DNA from: Pollutibacter soli
GTDB lineage: Bacteria; Bacteroidota; Bacteroidia; Chitinophagales; Chitinophagaceae
NCBI GenBank assembly: GCA_029269725.1
Contig: JARJHS010000003.1
Coordinates: 1 to 64,000, forward strand
Direction: 5' to 3'
DNA length: 64,000 nt
The notes below the pieces were generated by a model, which was not told the origin of the DNA, did no database searches, and saw only the letters and a list, made by a program, of their open reading frames with translations. The first letter of the stretch is position 1. The number at the start of each line of letters is the position of its first letter. Shown in pieces: positions 36,848 through 44,701 of the stretch. The position numbers and the translations under genes are program-made.

Positions 36848-37132
36848 AATAAATATTCTTTTACTGAATACTGTTAACTTTTAATTATTCCGCCTGTCGT
36901 TCTGCCGGGGCAGGGTTCAGTTTATAAATTTAACAATGAAAACACATTAACCCTCATTTTACTGAATAGTTTTACTCATCGGTGCCGGGCTTTCCGATGA
37001 AGAAAAAACCGTACCCGGTAATTTCACACTAACTTTCCTGATGTTAGTGCCTTAATTACTGTTGGTATGCCGGTGGAAAATTTTACCCTAAATTGCCGCA
37101 TGGAGGTGCAATTTCTCTTTATTGGTAAAAAT

Positions 37133-37372
37133 ATGGCCGCAATCCTAGGATGGACAGGTACCATCTCTTACCTGTTGGCCTATCTCCTGTTGAGTCTCAA
37201 CAAACTCAAATCAAGTCAGAAAATCTACCATTTCTTAAACATCATCGGCGCTGTGGGGCTCACGATGAATGCATTCTTTTTCAGGGATTATCCAAATGTT
37301 GCGGTAAACCTTGCCTGGGGAATAATTGCACTTTCTGCCGTTATCTTTTTTACGAAGCAGAAACAAAATTGA
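37133..37372 (+). CDS. Small membrane protein (CBU_0592-like)
   Basis: This protein of about 79 residues has three hydrophobic helices: 'ILGWTGTISYLLAYLLLSL', 'FLNIIGAVGLTMNAFFF' and 'VAVNLAWGIIALSAVIFF'. The pattern, including 'LLSLNKLKSSQKIYHFLNIIG', fits the small family of CBU_0592-type membrane proteins of unknown role. I start at the ATG at 37133, directly before the first helix; 37067 and 37100 are alternatives. Its end overlaps the end of the convergent TetR gene by 23 bp. Confidence 0.65.
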   Translation: MAAILGWTGTISYLLAYLLLSLNKLKSSQKIYHFLNIIGAVGLTMNAFFFRDYPNVAVNLAWGIIALSAVIFFTKQKQN

Positions 37373-37955
37373 GCTGTGCCAGTGCCTGCTTTTTATATCG
37401 TGCAAGTTTCTGCTGATATTCCTTTTTGTCAGACACAAGACACAAGTAATAATAAGCCCCATCAACCATTACAAAAATGATATCTGCTGTTAATGCAGGA
37501 TCTTTTACTGATAATATTCCCTGTGCGTTACAATCCTCAATCAGTCGCTGCAGATTCAATCTTAAGGTATCGAGGAGATTTTTATATTTTCTTTTGATGG
37601 TCTTATCGCGAAAGGCAAGAGAATAACAACTGTAAGAAACACTATCATCAAATAACTGGTTCCACTTGTGTGAAAATATATTGTCTATAATCTGCAGCAA
37701 CGCTTTTTTTGAACTGCCATTAAATTCTGCAGGCAGCTTAAAAATAAGCAGGTATTTGTCGAGAATATATTCGATCAATCCATATACCAACCATTCCCTG
37801 CTTTTGAAGTAATGTACAATCAGACTGGGATTGATATCAATAATAGCAGCCACTTTCGCAATGGAAGCATTCTCCAGGCCTTCTTTTTTTGCCAGTTTAT
37901 AAAATGCCCTGATGATCTCCTGTTGTCTTGGTGTTTTTAAACTTTTTCTACCCAT
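37350..37955 (-). CDS. TetR/AcrR family transcriptional regulator
   Basis: This 201-residue repressor has an N-terminal HTH ('QQEIIRAFYKLAKKEGLENA', 'SIAKVAAIIDINPSLIVHYF', 'KSREWLVYGLIEYILDKY') typical of the TetR family. A helical ligand domain follows, ending 'AYYYLCLVSDKKEYQQKLAR'. It is divergent from SusCD pair 2. A perfect 30-bp palindrome at 38166-38195 in between has the shape of a TetR operator. It therefore probably controls itself and SusCD pair 2. The inducer is unknown. Its 3' end overlaps the small membrane protein gene. Confidence 0.88.
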   Translation of the reverse strand: MGRKSLKTPRQQEIIRAFYKLAKKEGLENASIAKVAAIIDINPSLIVHYFKSREWLVYGLIEYILDKYLLIFKLPAEFNGSSKKALLQIIDNIFSHKWNQLFDDSVSYSCYSLAFRDKTIKRKYKNLLDTLRLNLQRLIEDCNAQGILSVKDPALTADIIFVMVDGAYYYLCLVSDKKEYQQKLARYKKQALAQLNFVSAS

Positions 37956-38165
37956 AGTTTACCGGCTATCATTTTTTTAGTGCTGGCAAATATATGCACC
38001 GCAATTATTAAATATACAAGACCATAATTTTTTATAAGCAATCAAACAACTATTACCAGAGAAGTCAATATTTAAAAAAAATGGTACAGGACAGCATGGT
38101 CGTATAGATAAATTAAACGCTGCATACAAGATTAAATAATTATAAAATTATCATTAGCAAATAAT

Positions 38166-38195
38166 AAATAAATTGAACGTACATTCAATTTATTT
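38166..38195. promoter_or_regulatory. Perfect inverted repeat, likely TetR operator
   Basis: Arms AAATAAATTGAA (38166-38177) and TTCAATTTATTT (38184-38195) flank CGTACA. TetR-family operators are often of this kind, with GAACGTACATTC at the centre. It lies between the divergent TetR and SusC genes, directly upstream of a promoter-like CATATTTG (38217-38224). A bound repressor would therefore cover the -33 region. Confidence 0.7.
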
Positions 38196-38216
38196 TTCAG
38201 CAACAACTCTAATACT

Positions 38217-38224
38217 CATATTTG
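38217..38224 (+). promoter_or_regulatory. Promoter -7-like box of SusCD pair 2
   Basis: CATATTTG differs from TAnnTTTG at one base. It lies about 105 bp before the SusC start, between the two palindromes. It is only a candidate. Confidence 0.35.
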
Positions 38225-38246
38225 CCAGATAAATCCGGATACTCAA

Positions 38247-38266
38247 ATGCAAAAACGTTTTTGCAT
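38247..38266. promoter_or_regulatory. Perfect 20-bp palindrome, LacI-type operator candidate
   Basis: ATGCAAAAACGTTTTTGCAT is a perfect even palindrome with a central CG, the layout of LacI/GalR-family operators. It lies 64 bp before the SusC start and downstream of the promoter-like box, where a repressor would block transcription. No LacI gene is in the window. Confidence 0.55.
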
Positions 38267-38329
38267 CCGGAACAAATTGAGAAAGTCTGAAAACTGATAA
38301 CGATTATTTATTTCCAAAACATTTCTGAC

Positions 38330-41300
38330 ATGAAAAGAACTGCTTTATTATTCATGATCTTTCTACTTTTCTGTGCCCCGGGGTTTGCACAGAACACAAC
38401 AGTTACCGGTACTGTTTATTCAGCACTGGATAGTACAACGCTAAGCGATGTTTCTGTCGTAGTGAAAGGATCATCCGGAGGAACCACAACTGGTGGAAAT
38501 GGCACCTTTTCTCTGACAGTGAGCAGCCAGGCAACATTGGTTTTTTCCTCCGTAGGCTTTACCACACTGGAAGTTCCGGTGAACGGTCGTTCGGTAATTA
38601 ATGTTTATCTCGAACAGAGTTCAACAAATCAGTTAAGTGAAGTTGTGGTTACAACTGCACTGGGTATCAAAAAACAACAAAAAACATTGGGTTATGCTGT
38701 ACAGGAAGTCAACGGCGAAACGATGGCAAAAACCAAAATGCCAACAGCTGTGGGCGCATTAACCGGTAAAGTTGCTGGTCTTAACATCATCAACACCACT
38801 GATCTTTTCCAGAATCCTTCAATATCCCTGCGTGGACGCACGCCTTTGATTGTTATTGATGGTATTCCTGATCCGACTGCAGATCCGTACAAGATCAATG
38901 CTGATGATATTGAAAACATTACTGTTCTGAAAGGAACAGCTGCCGGTGCGTTGTATGGTGCGCTGGGTGTAAATGGTGCAATATTGTATACGACCAAAAA
39001 AGGGAAAAAAGGGAAACTGGTGGTTGAAGTAAATTCATCAACGATGTTCCAGACCAGCTATACTGTTGTTCCGAAAGTGCAGACACAATACGGAAACGGT
39101 GACGCAGGAAAATATGCATATGTGGATGGTTCCGGTAACGGTACCGAAGGTGGTGGATGGATCTGGGGACCAAAACTGGATGTGAAAGATCCGAGTACAC
39201 CCAGTGGATATTGGGAAACCACTCAATACAACAGCCCGGTTGATCCAAATACAGGACAACTCGTGCCTCTTCCATGGGTCTCCCGCGGTAAGGATAATAT
39301 CAAAAATTATTTCCGGACAGGCGTCCTTTCCACCAACAGCGTCTCTGCGTCGATCGGAAGTGACCGTGGTTCATTCCGGGCATCGGCAGCACATATTTAT
39401 CAGAAAGGCGTGGTGCCGAATACAGATGTAAATAACTCATCATTTTCAATAGGCGGTAACTACAACCTGACATCCAAATTCAATGTCGATGCCAAGCTCA
39501 CGTATAACCGCGAATACTCCGACAACTATCCTACTATCGGCTACGGACCACCGAACATTCTGTATAACCTTTTACTCTGGATCGGACCGGATATCGACAT
39601 CCGTGATCTGCAGGATTACTGGGTGAAAGGAAAAGAAGGTTTACAACAGAAAAATTATAACCTTTCCTGGTATAACAATCCATATTTTATCGCAAACCAG
39701 TTGCTTAACGGTTACCGTCGCAGCAACAGTTTTGGCCAGGTAACTTTTGATTACAAATTCGCAAAAGACTTCTCTGCAAAACTGCGTACAGGCTTTAACC
39801 AGTTCTCGATAGACCAGGATGTGAAAGAACCATATTCATATATAGCATATGATTACATTTCGAGAGGAAATTACTCCATCACTGCATCAAACTATTTTGA
39901 CATTACCACTGATCTTATCCTGAATTACAGACACGATTTCGGTGATAACCTGGGTGTAAGTGTGACCTTAGGTGGTGCAAATGCATACCGTATTGAAAAA
40001 GCTGTTTCATCATCTACTGATGGGTTGACCATACCTGAATACTATAACCTCAGCAACACCATCAATCCCATAAGATCTTCCAACTATCAACGCGAACGCA
40101 GAACCGGCAGCGTTTACGGAATGATCGATCTTGAAGCATTGAAATTTTTGTATTTCTCATTTACAGGTCGCTATGATAAAACATCTACACTTCCTGTAAA
40201 AAACAATGGTTATTTCTACCCTTCATTCGGTGTTTCTGCTGTGTTGAGCGACGTGCTGAAACTGCCTGAACCTATTTCTTTCCTGAAGGCCCGTGCTTCA
40301 TGGGCGAAGGTGAATACAGGTTTTATCAACAGCGGAGATCCTTATGCGCATCTGACAACGTATAGCATCGGCCAGAAATGGAACAACGTTCCTTCACTCG
40401 TTTGGCCGACAACATCCATTTCACCGGATCTCGTTCCGGAAACAGTTTCCTCTGGTGAATATGGAATCGCAGTCGGTTTGTTTGGAAACAGGTTGATGCT
40501 GGATGCAACTTATTTCAGAAATAAGGACTATAACAATTTCGTAAACGTACCACAGAGCCAGGCCAGCGGTATTACATCGATCCTGAAAAATGCGAATGTT
40601 TATATCCGTCGTGGCTGGGAATTTATGATCAGCGGTGTTCCGATCAAAGGAAAAAATTTCAAATGGGAATCCGGATTTAATTTCTCAACAGTTCATCGCT
40701 GGCTGGAAGATGCAACGGAAAGTCCTGACGGATACATTGGTACGCTGAAAGAAGGCGATCGCACGGATAAAATCTTCACATGGGAATCACGTACACCCGA
40801 TGGAAGAGCGATTTATGAGACCAATGGAATGCAGGCATGGAGTCCATATGCACAGTTCTTTGGCTATGATGATCCCGATTGGATTTATGGATGGCAGAAC
40901 ACTTTCACCTACAAAAATGTAACCCTGAGTTTTTCGGTTGATGGTCGTATCGGTGGTTTGATTTATTCTACAACCAACCAGAAAATGTGGTGGGGCGGTA
41001 CAGCTCCCGGTACCGTTAACCAGTTCCGTGACGATGCAAACGCAGGCCAGAGTACTTATGTTGGACCAGGTGTTGTGGTGACCGGTGGTGATGTACAATA
41101 CGACAGTCATGGAAATATCATCAGCGATACACGCAAGTACACAGAAAATACAACTGCGGTGAACTATATCAGTTTTATGCAGACAACCAGTGGCGGCATG
41201 CTGAACAATTATTTCTATTACAAAGGAAGTTATCTGAAAATGCGTGAGTTGGTGGTCACCTATAATTTCCCTCAGAAATGGACAAAAAATGTGTTCAGTT

Positions 41301-41437
41301 CAGCTTCGATTTCCTTTATCGCCAACAATCTTTTCCTGATTGCAAAGCTGCCGAATGTTGATCCGGATGCGGAAAGTGATAACCTGCAGACTCCATCCAT
41401 GCGCAGCCTTGGTGTTAACCTTAACCTCAAATTTTAA
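38330..41437 (+). CDS. SusC/RagA family TonB-linked outer-membrane transporter (pair 2)
   Basis: This 1035-residue TonB-dependent transporter has a signal peptide ('ALLFMIFLLFCAPGFAQ') and a carboxypeptidase-regulatory-like domain ('TTVTGTVYSALDSTTLSDVS'). The SusC motif 'LSEVVVTTALGIKKQQKTLG' is followed by a plug with 'SLRGRTPLIVIDGIPDP' and 'NITVLKGTAAGALYGALG'. The barrel ends with 'PSMRSLGVNLNLKF'. The plug is shorter than in pair 1. It is followed 9 bp later by its SusD partner and then by a phosphodiesterase and a GH3 glycosidase, which makes this a small polysaccharide-utilisation-like locus. Control by the divergent TetR protein and a LacI-type protein is inferred from the palindromes upstream. 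Confidence 0.93.
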   Translation: MKRTALLFMIFLLFCAPGFAQNTTVTGTVYSALDSTTLSDVSVVVKGSSGGTTTGGNGTFSLTVSSQATLVFSSVGFTTLEVPVNGRSVINVYLEQSSTNQLSEVVVTTALGIKKQQKTLGYAVQEVNGETMAKTKMPTAVGALTGKVAGLNIINTTDLFQNPSISLRGRTPLIVIDGIPDPTADPYKINADDIENITVLKGTAAGALYGALGVNGAILYTTKKGKKGKLVVEVNSSTMFQTSYTVVPKVQTQYGNGDAGKYAYVDGSGNGTEGGGWIWGPKLDVKDPSTPSGYWETTQYNSPVDPNTGQLVPLPWVSRGKDNIKNYFRTGVLSTNSVSASIGSDRGSFRASAAHIYQKGVVPNTDVNNSSFSIGGNYNLTSKFNVDAKLTYNREYSDNYPTIGYGPPNILYNLLLWIGPDIDIRDLQDYWVKGKEGLQQKNYNLSWYNNPYFIANQLLNGYRRSNSFGQVTFDYKFAKDFSAKLRTGFNQFSIDQDVKEPYSYIAYDYISRGNYSITASNYFDITTDLILNYRHDFGDNLGVSVTLGGANAYRIEKAVSSSTDGLTIPEYYNLSNTINPIRSSNYQRERRTGSVYGMIDLEALKFLYFSFTGRYDKTSTLPVKNNGYFYPSFGVSAVLSDVLKLPEPISFLKARASWAKVNTGFINSGDPYAHLTTYSIGQKWNNVPSLVWPTTSISPDLVPETVSSGEYGIAVGLFGNRLMLDATYFRNKDYNNFVNVPQSQASGITSILKNANVYIRRGWEFMISGVPIKGKNFKWESGFNFSTVHRWLEDATESPDGYIGTLKEGDRTDKIFTWESRTPDGRAIYETNGMQAWSPYAQFFGYDDPDWIYGWQNTFTYKNVTLSFSVDGRIGGLIYSTTNQKMWWGGTAPGTVNQFRDDANAGQSTYVGPGVVVTGGDVQYDSHGNIISDTRKYTENTTAVNYISFMQTTSGGMLNNYFYYKGSYLKMRELVVTYNFPQKWTKNVFSSASISFIANNLFLIAKLPNVDPDAESDNLQTPSMRSLGVNLNLKF

Positions 41438-41446
41438 TCTCGTAAA

Positions 41447-42925
41447 ATGAAACAAATAAAATTATTCACGGTGGTACTGTTGCTGGCGATTTTCAGCTCC
41501 TGCGAAAAATTCCAGGATTTCCAGGTGAACCCAAACAACCCAACAGTGGCAGATCCTTCTCTCCTGCTGCCTAATATTGAACTCAGGGCATTCAGCAACA
41601 TTTCGCTCGATGCGGCGCTCGCAAGTCGCTACCTTGTCTATACACAATCATCTAGCAACAGTCAGTATTACGGCTGGCAGAGGAACAGTATGAATTATGC
41701 GGATATCAGCCAGGTGGTAAAAATGGAACAGGAAGCTGCCAGGGTGGGCAAACTGAATTATCGCTACCTGGGTAAATTTTTCAGATCCTATTTTGTTGTC
41801 AATATGACGCAGATCTTTGGCGACATCCCTTATTCCCAGATGATGCAGAGTATACAGAATGGAAATTTTGATTCTTCTGCTGCGCGACCTGCTTACGATA
41901 AACAGGAAGACATTTATCTGGGCGTTTTGAATGATCTGAAAATTGCAGCTGATTCACTTTCATCCGATCAAACACCGATCGGTGCGGATCTCATTTATGG
42001 AAATAATATTGAGCAATGGAAAAAGCTCGTCAACTCTTTTACACTTCGTGTGCTGATGAGTCTTTCAAAAAAAGAAGGCAATGGTAATCTCAATATTAAA
42101 CAGCGTTTTAACGAGATCGTTTCCAACCCTTCAAAATATCCATTGTTTGAATCGAATGCAGATAATGCACAACTGAATTATGTTGACATCACCGGGAACC
42201 AGTACCCCTATTTTAACAGCAATTCCGTAAAAACAGATTATTACCTGGACAGTTCATTTGTAGATATTCTCCAGGAATTTAAGGATCCCCGCCTGTTTAC
42301 ATTCGGAATGCCGACAACTGCTTCAGGATTGCCTGCCAATAATTTCAATGCTTATGATGGGTTGATAGGAAGTGCCGCTCTTGCTTACAATACCAACAAA
42401 CGCGGGTTGGGTAAAGCATCCCAGATTAACGACAGGTACGCTTATGATGCAATCAATGAACCGAGCGTATTAATGGGTTATGCTGAGTTGCAGTTTATTC
42501 TTGCCGAAGCTGTCGTTCGCGGCTGGATCACCGGCAATGCAGACACTTATTATAAAAAAGGAATTGAAGCATCGCTCCAGTTTTCCAATTTCAACAATAC
42601 ATATTCATCTGCTACCATTCAGGATTACCTGGCACAGCCCATCATTACTCTTCAACCGGGGAAAGAGATAGAACAGATCATCACGCAGAAGTACATCAGT
42701 ATGTACATGAACAGCGGCTGGCAACCTTTTTTCGAACAGCGCCGCACCGGCTTTCCTGAATTTGAAACTGCAGGCGACGGCATCCTGAATGATGGAAAAA
42801 TCCCGAAGAGATGGATGTATCCAACGGACGAGTACAACAACAATGCAGTGAATGTTGAAAATGCGGTGAAAAGTCAGTATCCCGGAGGGGATGATATTAA
42901 TGGTGTGATGTGGATCGTACAATAG
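41447..42925 (+). CDS. SusD/RagB family outer-membrane lipoprotein (pair 2)
   Basis: This 492-residue lipoprotein has signal 'IKLFTVVLLLAIFSSC' (lipid Cys at about residue 19) and then 'EKFQDFQVNPNNPTVADP', typical of the SusD-like_2 group. The conserved helical segment reads 'YFVVNMTQIFGDIPYSQMMQ' with 'DIYLGVLNDLKIAADSL'. The C-terminus carries 'YMNSGWQPFFEQRRTGFPEF'. It should bind the ligand on the cell surface for the SusC channel directly upstream (9-bp gap). A terminator hairpin follows after an AACGTT-word repeat. Confidence 0.92.
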   Translation: MKQIKLFTVVLLLAIFSSCEKFQDFQVNPNNPTVADPSLLLPNIELRAFSNISLDAALASRYLVYTQSSSNSQYYGWQRNSMNYADISQVVKMEQEAARVGKLNYRYLGKFFRSYFVVNMTQIFGDIPYSQMMQSIQNGNFDSSAARPAYDKQEDIYLGVLNDLKIAADSLSSDQTPIGADLIYGNNIEQWKKLVNSFTLRVLMSLSKKEGNGNLNIKQRFNEIVSNPSKYPLFESNADNAQLNYVDITGNQYPYFNSNSVKTDYYLDSSFVDILQEFKDPRLFTFGMPTTASGLPANNFNAYDGLIGSAALAYNTNKRGLGKASQINDRYAYDAINEPSVLMGYAELQFILAEAVVRGWITGNADTYYKKGIEASLQFSNFNNTYSSATIQDYLAQPIITLQPGKEIEQIITQKYISMYMNSGWQPFFEQRRTGFPEFETAGDGILNDGKIPKRWMYPTDEYNNNAVNVENAVKSQYPGGDDINGVMWIVQ

Positions 42926-42928
42926 CTA

Positions 42929-42983
42929 ATGTTGAACGTTAAACGTAGAACGTTAAACGTAAAACGTTAAACGTAGAACGTCG
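42929..42983. repeat. AACGTT-word intergenic repeat
   Basis: Words GTTGAACGTTAAACGTAGAA and AACGTAAAACGTTAAACGT run from 3 bp after the SusD stop to the terminator. The same words occur at 48025, 53591, 53787 and 60917, always at gene ends. Confidence 0.7.
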
Positions 42984-43017
42984 AAAACGGGGAGATGAGA
43001 TTTTCATCTTCCCGTTT
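42984..43017 (+). terminator. Terminator of SusCD pair 2
   Basis: AAACGGGGAGATGA pairs with TCATCTTCCCGTTT, 14 bp with one G-U pair and a short loop, and CCTTTCC follows. The U-tract is weak but the stem is long. It lies about 60 bp after the SusD stop. Confidence 0.65.
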
Positions 43018-43107
43018 CCTTTCCGAACTTTCCCTTTCCGGCGACATTGGAAATCATCTGAGCCCTCAAATACTTTGAATCAAAAAATCAGCACAACCGA
43101 ATCTGAA

Positions 43108-44352
43108 ATGAAAGCAACAATTCTTTCCATAACCATTTTTCTTTTTTCGTTCACCGCTTTTACACAGAATAATAAGAAGGCAATTTTTGTAATTGTTGAT
43201 GGTATTCCTGCAGATCTTATTGAAAAACTGGAAACACCCAATCTTGATGCCATCGCCAAGGTGGGTGGGTACACCCGTGCACATGTCGGCGGAGAAAAGG
43301 GAACATATTCTCAATCACCCACCATTTCAGCAGTGGGATACAATCACCTGCTGACAGGCGTGTGGACCAACAAACACAATGTCTGGGACAATGACATAAA
43401 GGATCCTAACTACCATTACTGGACGATCTTTCGTTTTTTGAAGCAGGAGTACCCGCAGAAAAAAGCGGCCGTATTTTCAAGCTGGCTCGATAACAGAACG
43501 AAACTGGTGGGCGAAGGTCTTTCACAAACCGGCAAACTGCAACTGGATTATCATTTCGACGGACTTGAACTGGATACGGTCAATTACCCCCACGATAAGG
43601 ATGCCAACTATATGCATCGCATAGACGAAGCTGTAGTTGACAACGCCGCAGAATATATCCGAACGGAATCTCCTGATCTTTCCTGGGTGTACCTGGAGTA
43701 TACAGATGATATGGGACATAAATATGGTGATGGTCCTGAATTCTATCGCGCGATCGGTTTGATGGACAAACAAATGGGAAGACTCTGGGAAGCCATACAA
43801 TACCGTGAAAGGACATTTAAAGAAAATTGGGTGATCTACATTACCACAGATCATGGCCGCGATTCAGCCACTGGCAGAAATCATGGCGGTCAGTCTACCC
43901 GTGAACGTGGAACATGGATCGTTACCAATGCAAAAGGACTGAACGATTATTTTAAAACCGGTAATCCGGGTGTAGTGGACATCATGCCTTCCATCGCGAA
44001 ATTTATGAATGTTCATATACCAAAAGATCAATTGATGGAGGTGGATGGAATTCCCCTTACCGGCAGACTCTCGGCCATTGCGCCTGTCGCTACCATAGAA
44101 AACGGAAAACTGAAATTGAGCTGGAAGGCGTTGGATAAAAAAGGCAATGCAAAAATCTGGGTGGCGAATACCAATAATTTTAAAACCGATGGTTCAAAAG
44201 ATGAGTATAAACTGATGGCGACGGTGCCGGTGTCAAAGCAATCAGCCATAATCGATCTAAAAAATACGACGTCGGATTTCTACAAGATTTATATTGAAAT
44301 GCCGGAGAATTCGCTGGTAAGATGGGTGGTTAAAGAAGCCGCTCAGCAGTAG
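43108..44352 (+). CDS. Exported alkaline-phosphatase-fold phosphodiesterase
   Basis: This metal-dependent hydrolase of the type I phosphodiesterase/nucleotide pyrophosphatase group (PF01663) is exported. From the ATG at 43108 it has a signal peptide ('ILSITIFLFSFTAFTQ'), then the first metal site 'AIFVIVDGIPADLIEKL'. The expected nucleophile is Thr or Ser in 'SPTISAVGYNHLLTGV'. Further metal ligands lie in 'YTDDMGHKYG' and 'YITTDHGRD'. A C-terminal Ig-like segment of about 90 residues follows 'DGIPLTGRLSAIAPVATIEN'. Frame extension to 43075 starts at TTG and lacks support. It may act on nucleotide, phospholipid or sugar-phosphate esters in the periplasm. It sits between SusCD pair 2 and a GH3 enzyme. 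Confidence 0.85.
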   Translation: MKATILSITIFLFSFTAFTQNNKKAIFVIVDGIPADLIEKLETPNLDAIAKVGGYTRAHVGGEKGTYSQSPTISAVGYNHLLTGVWTNKHNVWDNDIKDPNYHYWTIFRFLKQEYPQKKAAVFSSWLDNRTKLVGEGLSQTGKLQLDYHFDGLELDTVNYPHDKDANYMHRIDEAVVDNAAEYIRTESPDLSWVYLEYTDDMGHKYGDGPEFYRAIGLMDKQMGRLWEAIQYRERTFKENWVIYITTDHGRDSATGRNHGGQSTRERGTWIVTNAKGLNDYFKTGNPGVVDIMPSIAKFMNVHIPKDQLMEVDGIPLTGRLSAIAPVATIENGKLKLSWKALDKKGNAKIWVANTNNFKTDGSKDEYKLMATVPVSKQSAIIDLKNTTSDFYKIYIEMPENSLVRWVVKEAAQQ

Positions 44353-44495
44353 GCGGCAGAAGTGGGAAGGAGATAGTTGCAGGGACTTACTGCCTGGAGA
44401 GTCTAATAAACAGGCTGGAAATTAAAATTCGCCGGCCTGACCATCCGTGAGGCCAAGATGTCTGCACCAAGAAAATCCGACACTGAATAATGGTA
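44353..44495. other. 3' untranslated spacer of the phosphodiesterase gene
   Basis: Non-coding spacer before the terminator hairpin, with a partly paired GGCCT/AGGCC segment (near 44433-44454). A forward open frame from 44447 runs through it but is only an upstream extension of the GH3 frame. Confidence 0.4.
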
Positions 44496-44520
44496 GAGCC
44501 GCGATGCTTCGTGGCTCTTT
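44496..44520 (+). terminator. Terminator after the phosphodiesterase gene
   Basis: GAGCCGCGA pairs with TCGTGGCTC (9 bp with one G-U pair, 4-nt loop), followed by TTTCATTTT. It separates the phosphodiesterase gene from the GH3 gene, which then needs its own promoter. Confidence 0.7.
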
Positions 44521-44582
44521 CATTTTACACCACCTGTATTTTCCTTACATTTTCATTTTTGCTTTGATACCAGACCTTGATC

Positions 44583-44605
44583 GACTACCGACCACCGACT
44601 TCCGG
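44583..44605. repeat. GACTACCGACC-word intergenic repeat
   Basis: Words CGACTACCGACCACCGACTT lie in the spacer before the GH3 gene. This is another short-word repeat type, of the same general style as those listed elsewhere. Confidence 0.35.
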
Positions 44606-44701
44606 CTTTTTCCAGCCTCGCTGGTTATTCATTTAATCAGCATCAAAATGCTTTTGGTAACTTTTACTCATCAAACTATTAACGACGACAAACCGACTGC
44701 C

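Noticed and set aside
43075-43107. TTG start of the phosphodiesterase
   Set aside because: The ATG at 43108 starts a normal signal peptide. The upstream residues are polar and would spoil it.
44447-44701. N-terminal extension of the GH3 protein
   Set aside because: The extension has no coding character and contains a terminator hairpin and a word repeat. The ATG at 44702 gives a proper signal peptide.
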